A stretch of DNA of 64,000 nt from Gentiana macrophylla (lineage: Eukaryota; Streptophyta; Magnoliopsida; Gentianales; Gentianaceae), in assembly GCA_026214975.1 (NCBI GenBank), contig CM047817.1, forward strand, positions 62,590,407-62,654,406, given 5' to 3'. Of the stretch, positions 1 to 11,352 are shown piece after piece. The position numbers were made by a program, and so were the translations under genes. Each line of letters opens with the position of its first letter. The stretch's first letter is position 1. The notes beneath the pieces are model-generated. The model ran no database searches and was not told where the DNA came from. It worked only from the letters and a program-made list of their open reading frames with translations.

Positions 1-649
1 ACGGTATTAAGTTTGTAGTGGGGCAACTTCCACAAACGAGAAAATTCTTTGAACCAATAAAGCCAGATCACACAGGGATAAATAAGTTTTGAAGAAGACA
101 ACCGCATCTACCAACAAAGGTAAATCAAATGGTAGATCACCAGTATCAATGGAAACCGAAACGGCAAATCAACCGCCGGATCCACAAAAACCAATGAAGT
201 CGGGAACCGAGAAAAATTACAATCAAAATAAATCCAAGAATCTCAATCATTCAAAGATTCACACATTTAGGGGGAAAGGAAGACTATATCCCACTGATGA
301 TGATTGGAATTTTACTGAATTTGTTAATAAAACTGATAATGACAATCATTCTAGACCGAAAACTTATCACAAGTTTTAGTCCAAAACTCAGCAGAGGACT
401 AATCTCAGTTCTCAGCAAAAGTCACAGTACAAAGGTCAATCCAGACCTCAGTACAGAAGGAATGATGGTTATCACTCTAGCTTTAATAACAGAAATCAAC
501 ATGGAAACAAATTTCACTCAGAAGATCTGAGAAATCATATAAATAAGACATAGTCCGAACATAGATACTATGGGAGTGTGGCTTACATATATGAAAACAA
601 GTGCAACAATATCCGAAGAATCCCAAAAGGATATATTCCCAGAGTTGTA
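1..649 (+). pseudogene. Cop1 gag C-terminal/linker remnant
   Basis: This stretch lies upstream of the protease. Short broken frames (89-379, 297-530) give Lys/Asn/Gln-rich hydrophilic peptides such as the segment ending KTDNDNHSRPKTYHKF. That composition fits the disordered end of a copia Gag or the Gag-Pol linker. I see no CCHC zinc knuckle, so the identification rests mainly on position. Stops and frame changes are frequent. The N-terminal part of gag would lie before the window. Confidence 0.4.
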
Positions 650-1051
650 CTGACAACTGACCCCTATGGACCCAAACTTTGGGTACCTAAAAACTTCTAA
701 TTTTCATTGCATGATATATGGTACTTTGACAGTGGTTGCTCTAGACATATGACACAGAGCAAAGACTGTCTCAGTAATTTTATTGCTAAGGATGGACCAA
801 AAGTCAATTTTGGAAGTAAAGATAATCCTGGTTACACCAGAGGTTTTGGCACATTAATCAGAAATGGACTTACAATCAAGAATGTATCTTATGTAGAAGG
901 ACTACACTACAATCTACTCAGCACAAGTCAATTTTGTGATATGGGATACAAAGTTACTTTTGATAAAGAATTATGCGTTGTCATCAGCGAATCAGCTTAT
1001 GAAGTTGTCCTAGCCGGAAGAAGAAAGGAAAACATGTATGTAGTAGATTGA
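650..1051 (+). pseudogene. Cop1 aspartic protease (retropepsin)
   Basis: The copia protease signature is readable as WYFDSGCSRHMT, with the catalytic Asp-Ser-Gly codons at 728-736. About 115 residues follow in one open frame and include the copia-typical LHYNLLSTSQFCDMGYKV segment near the end of the domain. In copia elements this enzyme cleaves the Gag-Pol polyprotein. A stop at about 700 separates it from upstream sequence, and a stop at 1049-1051 separates it from the integrase, which begins only 14 bp later in another frame. Both breaks look like decay of a single pol frame. The active site itself is intact. Confidence 0.85.
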
Positions 1052-1064
1052 CAAGCGCCGTTCT

Positions 1065-1960
1065 TTGAAACTTGTTTGCTCGTGCATACCAAATCAGAAA
1101 TCAAGTTGGCTATGGCACAAGAAACTGAGTCATCTCAATTTTGATGACATCAACACACTTGTTAAGAAGCAGCTAGTCATTGGACTACCAGAGATATCAT
1201 ATAAGAAGGACAGCTTATGTGATGCATGTCAACAAGGAAAACAAACAAAAGCAAGTTTCAAGACCAAGTCTCAGCATTCAACAACCAGACATCTAGAATT
1301 GCTACACATGGATTTATTTGGACCTATTACACCAATTAGTATCAGTGGAAAGAAATATACATTGGTGGTAGTAGATGATTTTTCAAGATACACTTGGGTA
1401 ATCTTTCTAACCAATAAAAAGTGCAACCAAGAAAAAGCTCACAGAACATCTCAAGAGACTTCAGAATCATAAAGGAGTTTCAGCTGTGAAGATAAGATCT
1501 GATAAAGGAACTGAATTCCTCAACAGTGTGATTATTGAATATTGTGAAGAAAATGGTGTCTTACAACAACTTGCTGCCACAGGAACACCACAACAAAATG
1601 GTGTAGCTGAAAGAAGAAACAGAACAATCAAAGAAGTTTGGGAGGACTATGATCATGAAGCTAAACTACTGAAAGATATTGGGCGTAAGCGATTAACACG
1701 ACTTGTTACACTCGAGCAGAGCTCTCATGAACAAGAGACATGAGAAGACTCCTTATGAAATTTGGAATGGAAGAAAACCAAATGTTTCATTCTTTCATGC
1801 TTTTGGAAGCAAATGTTTCATACACAATAATGGAAAAGATCAACTTCACGTTTTTCAACCCAAAGTCGATGAAGGAATTTTCCTAGGATATTCAAGTGTC
1901 GACAAAGCTTTTAGAGTACTAAATAAAAGGACACTCAAGCATGAAGAATCAATACATGTA
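1065..1960 (+). pseudogene. Cop1 GAG-pre-integrase and integrase
   Basis: The zinc-binding domain is visible as WHKKLSHLNFDDI followed by CDACQQGKQ (HHCC arrangement). The catalytic core follows: LLHMDLFGP holds the first Asp, RSDKGTEF (about 1496-1519) the second, and TPQQNGVAERRN (about 1588-1623) the Glu, giving a complete DDE set. The C-terminal region has the copia segment HEKTPYEIWNGRKP and later GIFLGYSSVDKAFRV. The product would insert the cDNA into the genome. The frame changes near 1425 and again between about 1640 and 1740, where the core C-terminus is scrambled by small indels, so no functional enzyme is encoded here. Confidence 0.88.
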
Positions 1961-3270
1961 GTATTTGATGATCCAAACTTCCCTGGTGAAACAACTGAAG
2001 ACCGACCAGAACCAGTTTCTCAGTCTCAGTTACCAGTCACACCAAAACCAGTTTCAGTTGACGTTGGAAGACTACAAATTTCAGAATGCTCAGATCATGA
2101 TCAGCCTCAGTTTCTAATTGCTCAACAACTTGAACAACTTCATTCAGATTCAGTTGAACAAGTTCAAGAACCAGTTTTTGAAGAATCAGTTGATACAAAC
2201 TCACACACATCAATGGATGAGAGATCACCCTGAAGAACAAGTTATTGGTGATACTCAAGCTGGAGTTCGAACAAGACATCAACTAGATGCAATGATTGCA
2301 TGCTTTCTATCACAATCAGAACCTAAAGAAATTGAAGAAGCTTTGAAAGATCCAGATTGGATATTAGCTATGCAAGAAGAACTCAACGAATTCGAGAGAA
2401 ATCAAGTATGGGAATTGGTAGATAAACCAGTTCATGTCAATATCATTGGAACCAAATGGGTTTTCAGAAATAAACTTGATGAAGATGGGAATATCATCGA
2501 AACAAAGCCGGACTTGTAGCCAAAGGATACTCTCAAGCGAAGGCATAGACTTTGATGAAACTTATGCACCAGATTGCAAGACTAGAAGCAATCGGACTAT
2601 TTCTTGCTTATGCGACTCACAAGAAATTCAAAGTTTATCAGATTGATGTTAAAAGTGCGTTTTTAAATGGAATTCTTGAAGAAGAAGTATATGTTCAACA
2701 ACCACCCGGATTTGAAATCAAAGATCAAGCATATATAGTTTTCAGACTAAGGAAAGCTCTTTATGGACTTAAACTAGCACCAAGAGCTTGGTACGAAACT
2801 CTGTCTCAGTTTCTAGTGGATAATGGATTTATCAAAGGAACAATCGACAAAACCTTATTCAGGATGAAGAATGGAGAAGATACTCTACTTGTTCAAGTTT
2901 ATGTTGATGATATCATTTTTGGATCAGAAAATGAACAGTTATGTGAGAAATTTGCAAGTTTGATGAAAAGCAAATTTCATATGAGTATGATGGGAGAATT
3001 AAATTATTTCCTAGGATTGCAAGTTAAACAATTAGCTGATGGAATTTTTATTCACCAAACCAAATATACAAGAGAACTTATCAAAAAGTTTGGTATGGAG
3101 AAATCTACTGGAATTTCTACACCAATGGGGACCAACATCAGATTAGATGAAGACAAAGAAGGTAAAGATGTTGATCAAACACTCTACAGAAGGTTGATTG
3201 GAAGCTTACTCTATCTTACAGCAAGTAGGCCAGACATATTTTTTACTGTCGGTGTATGTGCAAGATTTCA
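1961..3270 (+). pseudogene. Cop1 reverse transcriptase
   Basis: A hydrophilic linker (about 1961-2300) leads into the copia RT. Segments in order are [73 protein letters not shown] and the catalytic YVDD at 2900-2911. The later segments [11 protein letters not shown] and [11 protein letters not shown] are also present. From 2552 the frame is open for about 300 residues. Upstream there are frame changes near 2230 and 2520, where the finger domain is cut by a stop after IIETKPDL. The catalytic residues are unchanged, but the domain cannot be read from one frame. RT copies the element RNA into cDNA in the virus-like particle. Confidence 0.92.
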
Positions 3271-3852
3271 GTCAAGACCAAAGGAAAGTCATCTCACAGT
3301 TGTGAAAAGAACTTTGAAATATCTGAAAGACACATATAGAGTTGGAATTTGGTATTCAAAAGAAGGAGAATTCAAGCTGATTTCTTATTCAGATTCGAGA
3401 CTATCTTTGGATGCAAAGTGGATGAGAAAAAGCACATCGTGGCACATGTCGGTTATTAGGAAATAGACTTGTGTCATGGTTTAGCAAGAAGCAAAACTCA
3501 ATCTCAACTTCAATTAAGGAAAATTTGAATATATAGCAAATTTGAAGTTGTTGTGCTCAAGTTTTATGGATCAGACGAAGAATTAATAGACTATGGGATA
3601 GAAGAAGGAACAATTCCCATAATGTGTGATAACACAAGTGCAATTGCAATTACTGATAATCCAGTTTTACACTCAAGGACAAAGCACATTGATGTCCGTC
3701 ACCACTTCATAAGAGATCATGCAGAGAAGAAGGATATAACAGTTCTTTATGTACCTACTGAAGATCAATTGGCAGATATCTTTACAAAGCCATTGGACAA
3801 AGAAAGATTTGCCAAATTAAGAACTGAGTTGGGAATAATCAAAGTTAGTTAA
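3271..3852 (+). pseudogene. Cop1 RNase H
   Basis: RNase H follows RT directly. The segment LISYSDSR holds the first catalytic Asp, but the next part is damaged: a stop at about 3464 and a segment of about 90 bp (3465-3552) readable only in other frames, where [16 protein letters not shown] can be recognised. The C-terminal half reopens at 3553 with PIMCDNTSAIAI, then HSRTKHIDVRHHFIRD and the copia end motif DQLADIFTKPL. RNase H removes the RNA template during reverse transcription. The glutamate-containing segment (normally AEAEY) is missing or destroyed. Confidence 0.87.
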
Positions 3853-3926
3853 GTCAGTTAAGCCAGAGATTCGTCAAGGGGATTAATCTTTGTTATGTTG
3901 GGTGCGCTCACTTAACAGATTAGTCA

Positions 3927-6164
3927 TTGAACAACATCCTCGAAGTTAGTTTCAAAGAAAAACGAGATGCGGAAGGCATTTTGCAATTTTGGCAAAATAT
4001 GCGATTAGTCAGAGACTCCTTGATAACAACAGTTCGTGGAGATCGCATTGTTCTCAATGAAAGAGTCATGAGGTCACTCTTTGGCTTCGCAAATACAATA
4101 GCAACTTCAACAGAGTTAGCCACTCTACCATTGAAGAAAGAAGCTTTTCTCGCAATGATTACTTCGTCTACAGAACCAATCGAACCTGGTATTCATGTCG
4201 ACAAAATCAAGCCGGAATTTGGAAATCTCAGCAGATGGCTCAGCAAACACATCATTGAAAAATCCAAAGGAATTAATATACTTTCGGAAGAAAATATTTT
4301 GCTGATGAACATAATCAAGGATAATATAGAATTTAAGTGGGCAGGTTATATAGTCAATCAGTTCAAGAAGCAACACTTAGCTGAATTAGAAAGTGTGAAA
4401 AGAGCTCAAGTGAAGGGCAAGTAATCGATGGCGATTCATCAAGAAGAATCTTAGTGGAATCATTCAGTTTTATTTAGAAAGAATTAAGGAAGGGAAGCAA
4501 GCAAGGCGAACTGCAACATCAAAGGAAATCGCAGAAACAACTTCCCAACCTGAAGCAAGTCAGACAATTGTGTCTCAGGAGGAAGCTGGACACAAAGGGA
4601 CTAAGCGAAAAGCTGAATCCACAGAAGGAAGATCTGTTGTAAGATGTTTGTACCATGAAATCTCAAGTGAGAAAGCACCAACTGAGTGGGAACAACAACA
4701 TCAATTGACAACTGAAGTTACTCAAGAGAATGTCACTGCTGACCATACTTCTCAGATACAACAAAGAATCGGTTCGACAATCAATCGACTTCAGGTCTTG
4801 GTGACAAAATCATTAAGCTGATGAAAATGAAACTTCAACTAGAATATTCTCGAGATGTCACTTTACTGACTGAAGAAAAATTACTCTTAGAGAAATTGGA
4901 AGTTAGAGATCTTTACTCTCTGTTTCTATTTGAAATTTCTTGAAACTGTTTCAAAAATTTACCGAACTAGCAAAAGAAGAGAATCGGGCACATCATCTAA
5001 AGGCAGTTCAAAGAAAAGATGATGATGATGACCATGATAAGTCAAGAAAAGAAGCTGATGATACTACAGCAACGCAAACTGTACCACAGCAAGAAGGATT
5101 GCCAGATGGAAATCAGACAACTGACAATCAGCAAGCAGCTGATGAAATCAGACAACTGATGGTTATTGCTAATAATACTCAGGATAAGGATCAAATAGAA
5201 GCTACATATGATCCCTCTGATTTTCTATCTAAGGATGAATTGGCCAGAGTTCATGAAAACTTGAAAATTGTACTCGATCAGAGAGATACACAGAATGGCC
5301 TTTTATCAAACATCTCTAGATATCTTGATTATAGAACTAGAACCGATGTTTGATTCATGCAAGACTAGAGATGATTCACAAATCCAGTTCAAGTTACGCT
5401 TGAAATTGTGTTACTCAAACAACAACTCAAGATTCAACCGCATAGATAAAGAAACTCATGCTCAGCTCATTGGCATATAAATCAAAGATATCTACGGGTT
5501 AGAAACTCAACTTAAGAAGTACTTGCTTCTCGAGAGACAGATTTGAAAGATCAAAAGCAACCCACCCTGGTAGATAGATCTTATATGATACCAATAAGGG
5601 GGAAGTCAAGAAGAAAAGCTGAAATTACTTGGAGAAATGAAGCGACTTGAAGAAGAATTACAAAGATACAGATCGATCCTAAATTTTTGAAGAAAGAGTT
5701 AATCGATGATCAACTTATTGAAAAATACAATCAACTTGGACACGAAGAGTTACTCTTACAAAGGATCTGTGGACACAGCTTTATCAAAGATTACAATCCT
5801 ATTAAAGCCAAGTACAAGGACGAAACATTTGAGGAATCCTTGAACTACTTTCTCATCGATATTTACTCAAAGCAAAAAATTGCACAACATAAGAAGAACC
5901 AGGAGGATTGATGAGAAACTGAAGATTAAAGACAAGACTGAACAAATGAAAGCTGATCTAGTAGAATTGGAAAATTACTACTTGAAAGACTCAAGCTTAC
6001 CCAAGCTAATTCAATGGAGAAGATGGAAAGAAAGTAGTCAAGTTGACTACAACAAGACCTTTTCAAAGGAAGACTCCAAACTTGAAGAAGATTTTCGCTT
6101 GCATCACAAAGGAAAAAGATATGACTCAGTCATGCAAAATGCAAAGAAGAAGCTTAGTTTTTAA
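3927..6164 (+). pseudogene. Cop1 env-like/extra ORF region, broken
   Basis: Between RNase H and the PPT lies a run of plus-strand frames: 3927-4424 (165 residues), 4570-4821, 4940-5353, 5687-5911 and 5880-6164. The first contains RDSLITTVRGDRIVLNERV, which resembles the N-terminal part of the extra protein of SIRE-type elements. Later frames are rich in Lys, Glu, Asp and Gln and look like a long coiled coil. I see no signal peptide or transmembrane segment, so a true envelope role is not supported. At least five frame breaks make it non-functional. The function of these extra proteins is unknown; calling this env-like rests on position and lineage. Confidence 0.6.
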
Positions 6165-6310
6165 TCACAGATATTTGAACAAAATGTACGTATCCAGTTT
6201 TTGCTCATTCTGATGAAAACCAGTTTTCAAGTTTTACATTGTTTTTCATTGTTTTGATCTTTAAGCTTTTCTTTTAGGGAGAGTTTTGGCATCATCAAAA
6301 AGGGGGAAAT
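6165..6310 (+). other. Cop1 3' untranslated region and polypurine tract
   Basis: No gene is visible. The segment ends in AAAAAGGGGGAAAT (6297-6310) immediately before the LTR. This is the plus-strand DNA primer site typical of SIRE-like elements. Confidence 0.88.
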
Positions 6311-8047
6311 TGTTGGAAATAAAATTTATGTTTTGATGATAATTCATCTTACTTGTTAAAATATTATCTTAACCCCATTGATGAAGTGCTGAAGCCAGCT
6401 GTTATAGTAGAAAGCTAAAAGATGTCTAGCACCGAATGATTAAGTTTTACTAGAGTCTGTTATTTGTATAGGTTACATCAGAAAAGCACTGTAATTGTTA
6501 GTGTGTCGTAAAACTGAAAACTTGAAATCATTTAGAAAACTGGAAATCAACGAGACAAGCAAACTGACTCAGAATACACCTACATGAAACTGAAGAAGGT
6601 AAGTTCGCTGAGAGTTACAGACTCAGTTGACTTATCTAAAAAATCGAAGAACTGAGGGTTCAAACTCGGTTATTGAAGAATGAAGAATCGAGGGTTCAAA
6701 CTCATTATGAAGATTACAAGTCCAGATCAAAGTTGGACTTCATGCAAGATTGTGGTGACCTGAACTGACTTTATGGATCTTGTATGAAGACCTAAGAATC
6801 ATAAGGACAATGAATTCTTAGATGATAATGAATCATGGTGTACTCTGATTAAGTCAATTATAATCAGATGAAAACTGGAGTACTGATATTTGAAGAAGAG
6901 TAAAATCTTAGTTAATGCTTCAAGTCAGTTAGGAAACTGACAAAAGAAAAACTCAGTACAAAACTGATAAGGAAACTCAGCTTTATAAGTCAACCATCCA
7001 ACAAACTGAAAGTATAGTCGAACGTTGTAAAGAAAACAATTTCATTGGATGAGTTACTGACACAGCAGAATGGTCAAAAAATATAGCCGTTGCAAGATAG
7101 ACGTTGATACAATTCAAATTGAAGCCAGATGAACGTTGGACTTCACACTATAAATAGAAGACTTTGCACCAACAACAAAATATATAGAACAGAGCATATA
7201 CAAGAATCAACAAGCAATTTTGTGCATCAGTCTATTCTATTCGAATTGCTATCATCTCTAAACTATAAGAAGATCATATCTAGTATTTCTTCAAGTGTTC
7301 AAGCTACAAAGAATTTATCAAGAATTCAACACTTTGAAGAACCACAAACAAGAATCAACTTATTGATTCTCATTGAACCTTGATTCAACATCAAAGGTTT
7401 TAGACTCGTGAAGCAAACCGGAAGGTTTCGCCAGGGCATTGTGACAAGCAGTCGGGTAGACTGTGTTTGTGGTGGTAGCTGGTGAAGAGGAAATCCTACC
7501 CTCCAAGGACCAGTGGTTCAAGCATTTGAAGAGCAGCAATTCTACCTCCTCTACATCTGTTTAGATATAAAAGCTAGGGATTAGCCAAGGACTATTGTTT
7601 AGGACTTTTTGTAACAGTTCACCTCAAGAAGTTCTAGTGGAATTTTCCTCTGCACCACAGGGGAAGAGAGGACGTACAAGATTACACCACCTGGAACCTC
7701 TATAATATCCGCCTTATTTACTTTACGCATTTATTTATTCAGCATTTACTTACAGCATTGTGATACTTGATTGTTATACACCTCACAGTCACAACTGACA
7801 TTCACGAGAGTCGATTCACAACACTCGATTTTCATAATAGAATAACAAGATCAAGAAAAAGGCGAAAATCATATCCGCTGCCGGTTGACTCAGTTTCGAC
7901 TTAAGTCAGTTTGACTTAATCTCAGCTTTGTCAGCTTAACTCCACACAAGTTTTTAACTGAACCTTAATTTTCTTTAAATCCAGTTTTAGGGACAAGTTC
8001 ATTCACCCCCCCTCTAAACTTGTGTTAGCCTTTCCAAGGGACCAACA
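6311..8047 (+). repeat. Cop1 3' LTR
   Basis: The LTR begins TGTTGGAAAT right after the PPT and ends GGGACCAACA, so the ends are the inverted pair TGTTGG/CCAACA. Length is 1737 bp. A TATA box (TATAAATAG) lies at 7149-7157, which divides U3 (about 850 bp) from R-U5. The C-run near 8005-8013, about 35 bp from the 3' end, is typical of SIRE LTRs. Only one copy is in the window. The small frame at 7129-7383 crosses the TATA box and is not a gene. Confidence 0.9.
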
Positions 8048-8600
8048 CTAACCCTAAATATGCCCTTACCATTTCCATATTTCCTAGTATACCCAGGGAG
8101 CCCGAAAATGTCATAGAAGCCTTAAAACATCCTGGTTGGAAAGCTGCCATGTTAGAAAAAATACAGGTCCTACATCAAAACCAAACCTGAGAGTTGGTAC
8201 CTAGGCAACCAAACATGCATATTATTGGCTGCAAATAGGTCTTTAAAGCTGAACTTAATCCTGATGGTACATTGGAAAGACTGAAATCTAGACTTGTGGC
8301 TAAGGGATACAATCAAGTAGATTGTGTAGACTATACAGAAACCATCTCTCCAGTTATAAAGCCTGGAACTATCAGGCTAGTTCTAGCAGCAGCTCTACGT
8401 TAGCAATGGGGTTATTAGACAACTTGATGTCAAGAGTGCCTTCCTCCATGGCTTTGTGCATGAAGAAATCTATATGTCACAACCTCCGTGTATGACTGAT
8501 CCCTAGTACCCTACACATGTGTGTAAACTTAAGAGGGCCCTATATGGTCTCAAACAGGCCCCAGGGCCTAGTTTGACAGGTTCAACTCCTATCTTATTAC
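8048..8600 (+). pseudogene. CopR: second Ty1-copia RT fragment
   Basis: Conceptual reading across several stops shows a clear copia RT N-terminal half that differs from Cop1. Visible segments are [36 protein letters not shown] and RLVAKGYNQ. The segment stops abruptly after the GLKQAP motif, so the palm with YVDD is absent. The Cop1 3' LTR adjoins it on the left. The simplest reading is that Cop1 inserted into this older element and that its 5' part lies before the window. It is heavily decayed. Confidence 0.8.
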
Positions 8601-9197
8601 ATATGTCTTTTACTGTAGTTTGATTGATCCTTCACTATTTTATTACCTATTCTGCTTGGAGGTCGATCCCCAAAAAGATGCCGAACTTGAGGGGTTGGGG
8701 AGAGTAGCTGAGCTACTCTGGCTTAGCTGTTGGGACATCCGACTCTTTGGATGGCCTTTCCTCCCTCTACACTTAACGCTGAGTTGTTACAGAGGTGCCA
8801 CATGGGCGAGTTCTCTTCTTGGCATCGTCATAAGCCCCCCAGATCCAGCCGAGCTTTGGTTGGTCGGCTCCGATCTGCCTAGTGGTGGCTCAGATGTTTA
8901 ACTTGTAGGTTTTGAATTAAGATAGCCAGGTGGCGAAGTTAGTTGTGTCGTTGTTATAGCGGTACCGGGAACCAAGGCGTCGCTGTCCACTAACGCTGAC
9001 TGAGGCCATTTTTTGAGGTGAGTAGGGGGTTATAATCCCGTCATATCAATCGTTTCACCTTACCAGTTTATTAAAGCAGAAGATCTGCCTCCCGTTGCTG
9101 CGTGTTATTCTCCCATCCTTCTTCGAATTTACTTTATCAAGTAAGTGCTTTTTCCTCTTCGTATTTTAGCTTTGTAGCTTAATTTCCCTTTAAATAT
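8601..9197. other. Unassigned spacer
   Basis: No gene or element boundary can be supported here. A 93-codon frame at 8620-8901 has no recognisable motif. The segment holds a C-rich run (about 8833-8843) and a T-rich stretch near 9110-9170 that resembles a plant leader, but nothing decisive. It may be a fragment of an LTR or of a Tat-type 3' region. Confidence 0.3.
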
Positions 9198-10639
9198 TGA
9201 TAACGCTCTAAATGGTACGATTAATTATACCTATATTCACCCTGAATTCTGCTCAAGAGAGGATATATAGGCTCTTTATTGTGTGGAATATATGTGAAAT
9301 GCTATGTGCGTGTTCCAAGGATCGTAATTCTACATCTATGCTATTTTCTTGAGGTTTTGGTACTGTTTGGTCACGTTTTGCTTGTTTTATAGGATGTATC
9401 AGACCTGGAGCATTGAAGAACGGATCTGGACCAGAAGAAGTATATTGGGCCAACTGATTAAAGCCCAAGAAGAAGTCTGCTGAAGAAAAAAGAGGAAAAG
9501 TCGGCCCGGTTTACCGAGGGCTAGGGCCGGTAAACCGAGGACTTGTTGGACACAAAATTGATTTTGCCACATTATCTAGGTCGGTTAGGGTCTTAGAGAG
9601 TCACAAGTCAGTCATTGTATCTATATAAGGCCGCAGTTACAGATTATTGTATAAGCTTTCATATTATAATTATCAAACCTCTTCAATACATTATAATTTG
9701 ATGAAATAAAGTTAGTCCAAGCTTTTGAGGAGGAGTTAATTCTGGTTTTCTCCTTTCTCTACCATCTCTAGCTTGAGTATTGAGCTAGATCTGCATTGTT
9801 GAAGGTATGAAGCGTTGAACGTTCCTTTTTTGTCTTCAATATGGTAGATCTGTTCGTATTTATGTGTTTTAGTTAATCCGCAAGTTTAAAGACCCCATGA
9901 TTTACTTATTTTAATCGTATGTGAGCAATGTAGATCTAGGAATAGGAAAAGCAGACCCCGGTAAACCGGCGCTCTATACCTGTTTACCAAGCCATTATTT
10001 AGAAAACCTGAAACTCGGATTCACTATAGCTATGTTGATCGACAGGTTTAATTAACAGTAGGTTAGATCTGGCCAATCTGCTTATTGCATTCATAAATTA
10101 ACGCGAAGAACTTGCAAGGTGAAGTGTTAGTTTGGACATAGTCCGATGGACCCTAGGAACGTGTTGATCAGTGTCGACAGCTGTCTAGGCGGGTTAGCGG
10201 TATGAGTTAGCGCTCGATATCAGCAATTCTAGTTCTTTATGCGTATGGGCTGTTATGGACCAATTAAGTTGGGTAGCTTGCGCACAGATTGTCTACTACC
10301 ATTTTCGGAGTAGATAGGGTTAGGAGTTGCACCTATAGCTGATGATAATTAAATCAAACGCTCGCTCGATTAATTTAAGGAAATTTTGTGGGGAAGTAAA
10401 CGTAACGATTAACTAATCCAAGTTGGTAGATCGGGGAGAAGAGGGAGAGAAATACCAAGTTTCTTTATGTTTATTGTTGGTCAATGACCGCCTTTATGTT
10501 GCTTCTTAATTATGTTAGAATCGTTTATAGTTAAAGTTGCATTGTCTCTGTGGGATCGACCTTGACTCGCATTTACTATACTACGATGTACCTAGTATTC
10601 TTGCTAGTAATATCGATGTTAGTGACATGCACGCGATCA
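9198..10639 (+). repeat. AthA 5' LTR
   Basis: It starts TGATAACGCT and ends GCGATCA just before the primer site. The TATA box TATATAAGG is at 9622-9630. About 100 bp upstream lie inverted copies of one word, CGGTTTACCGAGGG and CCGGTAAACCGAGG (about 9507-9540). A CTCTGTGGGATCGACC box at about 10546-10561 matches the conserved box near the 3' end of the other Athila-like LTRs here. The left edge is inferred from the TG start alone. Confidence 0.72.
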
Positions 10640-10646
10640 AGATTTT

Positions 10647-10664
10647 CGGCGCCGTTTCCGGGGA
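10647..10664 (+). other. AthA primer binding site (tRNA-Asp type)
   Basis: The sequence CGGCGCCGTTTCCGGGGA differs at two positions from TGGCGCCGTTGCCGGGGA, the Athila/Tat site seen intact in N1, N3 and Ath4. It lies 7 bp after the LTR end. Confidence 0.75.
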
Positions 10665-11133
10665 CAATGGGCAATTTTAAAGATAAATGTTTTAATTCTG
10701 ATTAAGAAGTCTTTTTTATTTTATTTTATTTTCTTTAGTTTGAGTCTTGAGTTGTTCTAGATCAAACCTGCACGTGTTAATCTTCCGTAATAAGAAATTT
10801 TTTGTCCGGTTTACCGTGGTTTACCCCAGTTCTGAGGCCTAAAAATTGAATTCGACGACCCTGATTCAGAAAGTTATTCTCTGTTGAATTTAGTTAGTAG
10901 GTCCGCAACAGTTGGGATCATGCCCAACTGAAGCGGAAGTTGCTAACCCTTTTTGTTGTTTTATTTTGTCTCTTTTGCAGGAAGATCATAACACTTAAGA
11001 GATTCGATCAAACCAGAGTTGAAAAAGAGCAATCGAGTCAAGCAATATGCCTTGGAGAATATTGAACATCACACCAATCTCTATGTACCCTAGATCATAA
11101 GCCAAAGATCATTATGAAGCTATTAAGAAGCGG

Positions 11134-11352
11134 GTGGAGAAAGAGAAAGAATCAATCAAGAAAGAGCCTGATCAGAACTTAACGGAGTATACGTATCGTC
11201 CATGTGAGTTCCCTATCGAGTTAATTGACATATCATCTTCGGATTATGATTCTAAAGATCCTAAAGAGGATCCTGACACGATGTTCTTTAATCCAGAGGA
11301 TTACCCAGACTTAGACACCGTGGTGAAGTTAGGAGACCCTGGCACGTTCTGA
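11134..11352 (+). pseudogene. AthA acidic leader ORF, unrecognised
   Basis: A 72-codon frame begins with a Lys/Glu-rich stretch and continues with an Asp-rich, strongly acidic C-terminus (DSKDPKEDPD). I do not recognise it. It sits between the primer site and the protease, where gag would be expected, so it may be the remains of Gag or a short linker. It stops just before the protease active site. Confidence 0.35.

Larger units (their letters stand above)
1..8047 (+). mobile_element. Cop1: SIRE/Maximus-like Ty1-copia element (5' end outside window)
   Basis: The domain order protease, integrase, RT, RNase H on the plus strand is that of Ty1-copia. After RNase H comes about 2.3 kb of broken extra coding sequence, then a polypurine tract and a 1737-bp LTR running TGTTGG...CCAACA. 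A long env-like region between RNase H and the 3' LTR is the mark of the SIRE/Maximus lineage. The 5' LTR, the primer site and most of gag lie outside the window, so the TSD cannot be checked; the five bases after the LTR are CTAAC. The body is a pseudogene with frame changes near positions 1425, 1650, 2230, 2520 and 3470. The element appears to sit in an older copia copy whose RT fragment starts at 8048. Confidence 0.88.

Noticed and set aside
1..8047. Endogenous pararetrovirus or other viral insertion
   Set aside because: RT, RNase H and integrase sequences and order fit Ty1-copia and Ty3-gypsy. No movement protein, coat protein or caulimovirid order is seen anywhere.
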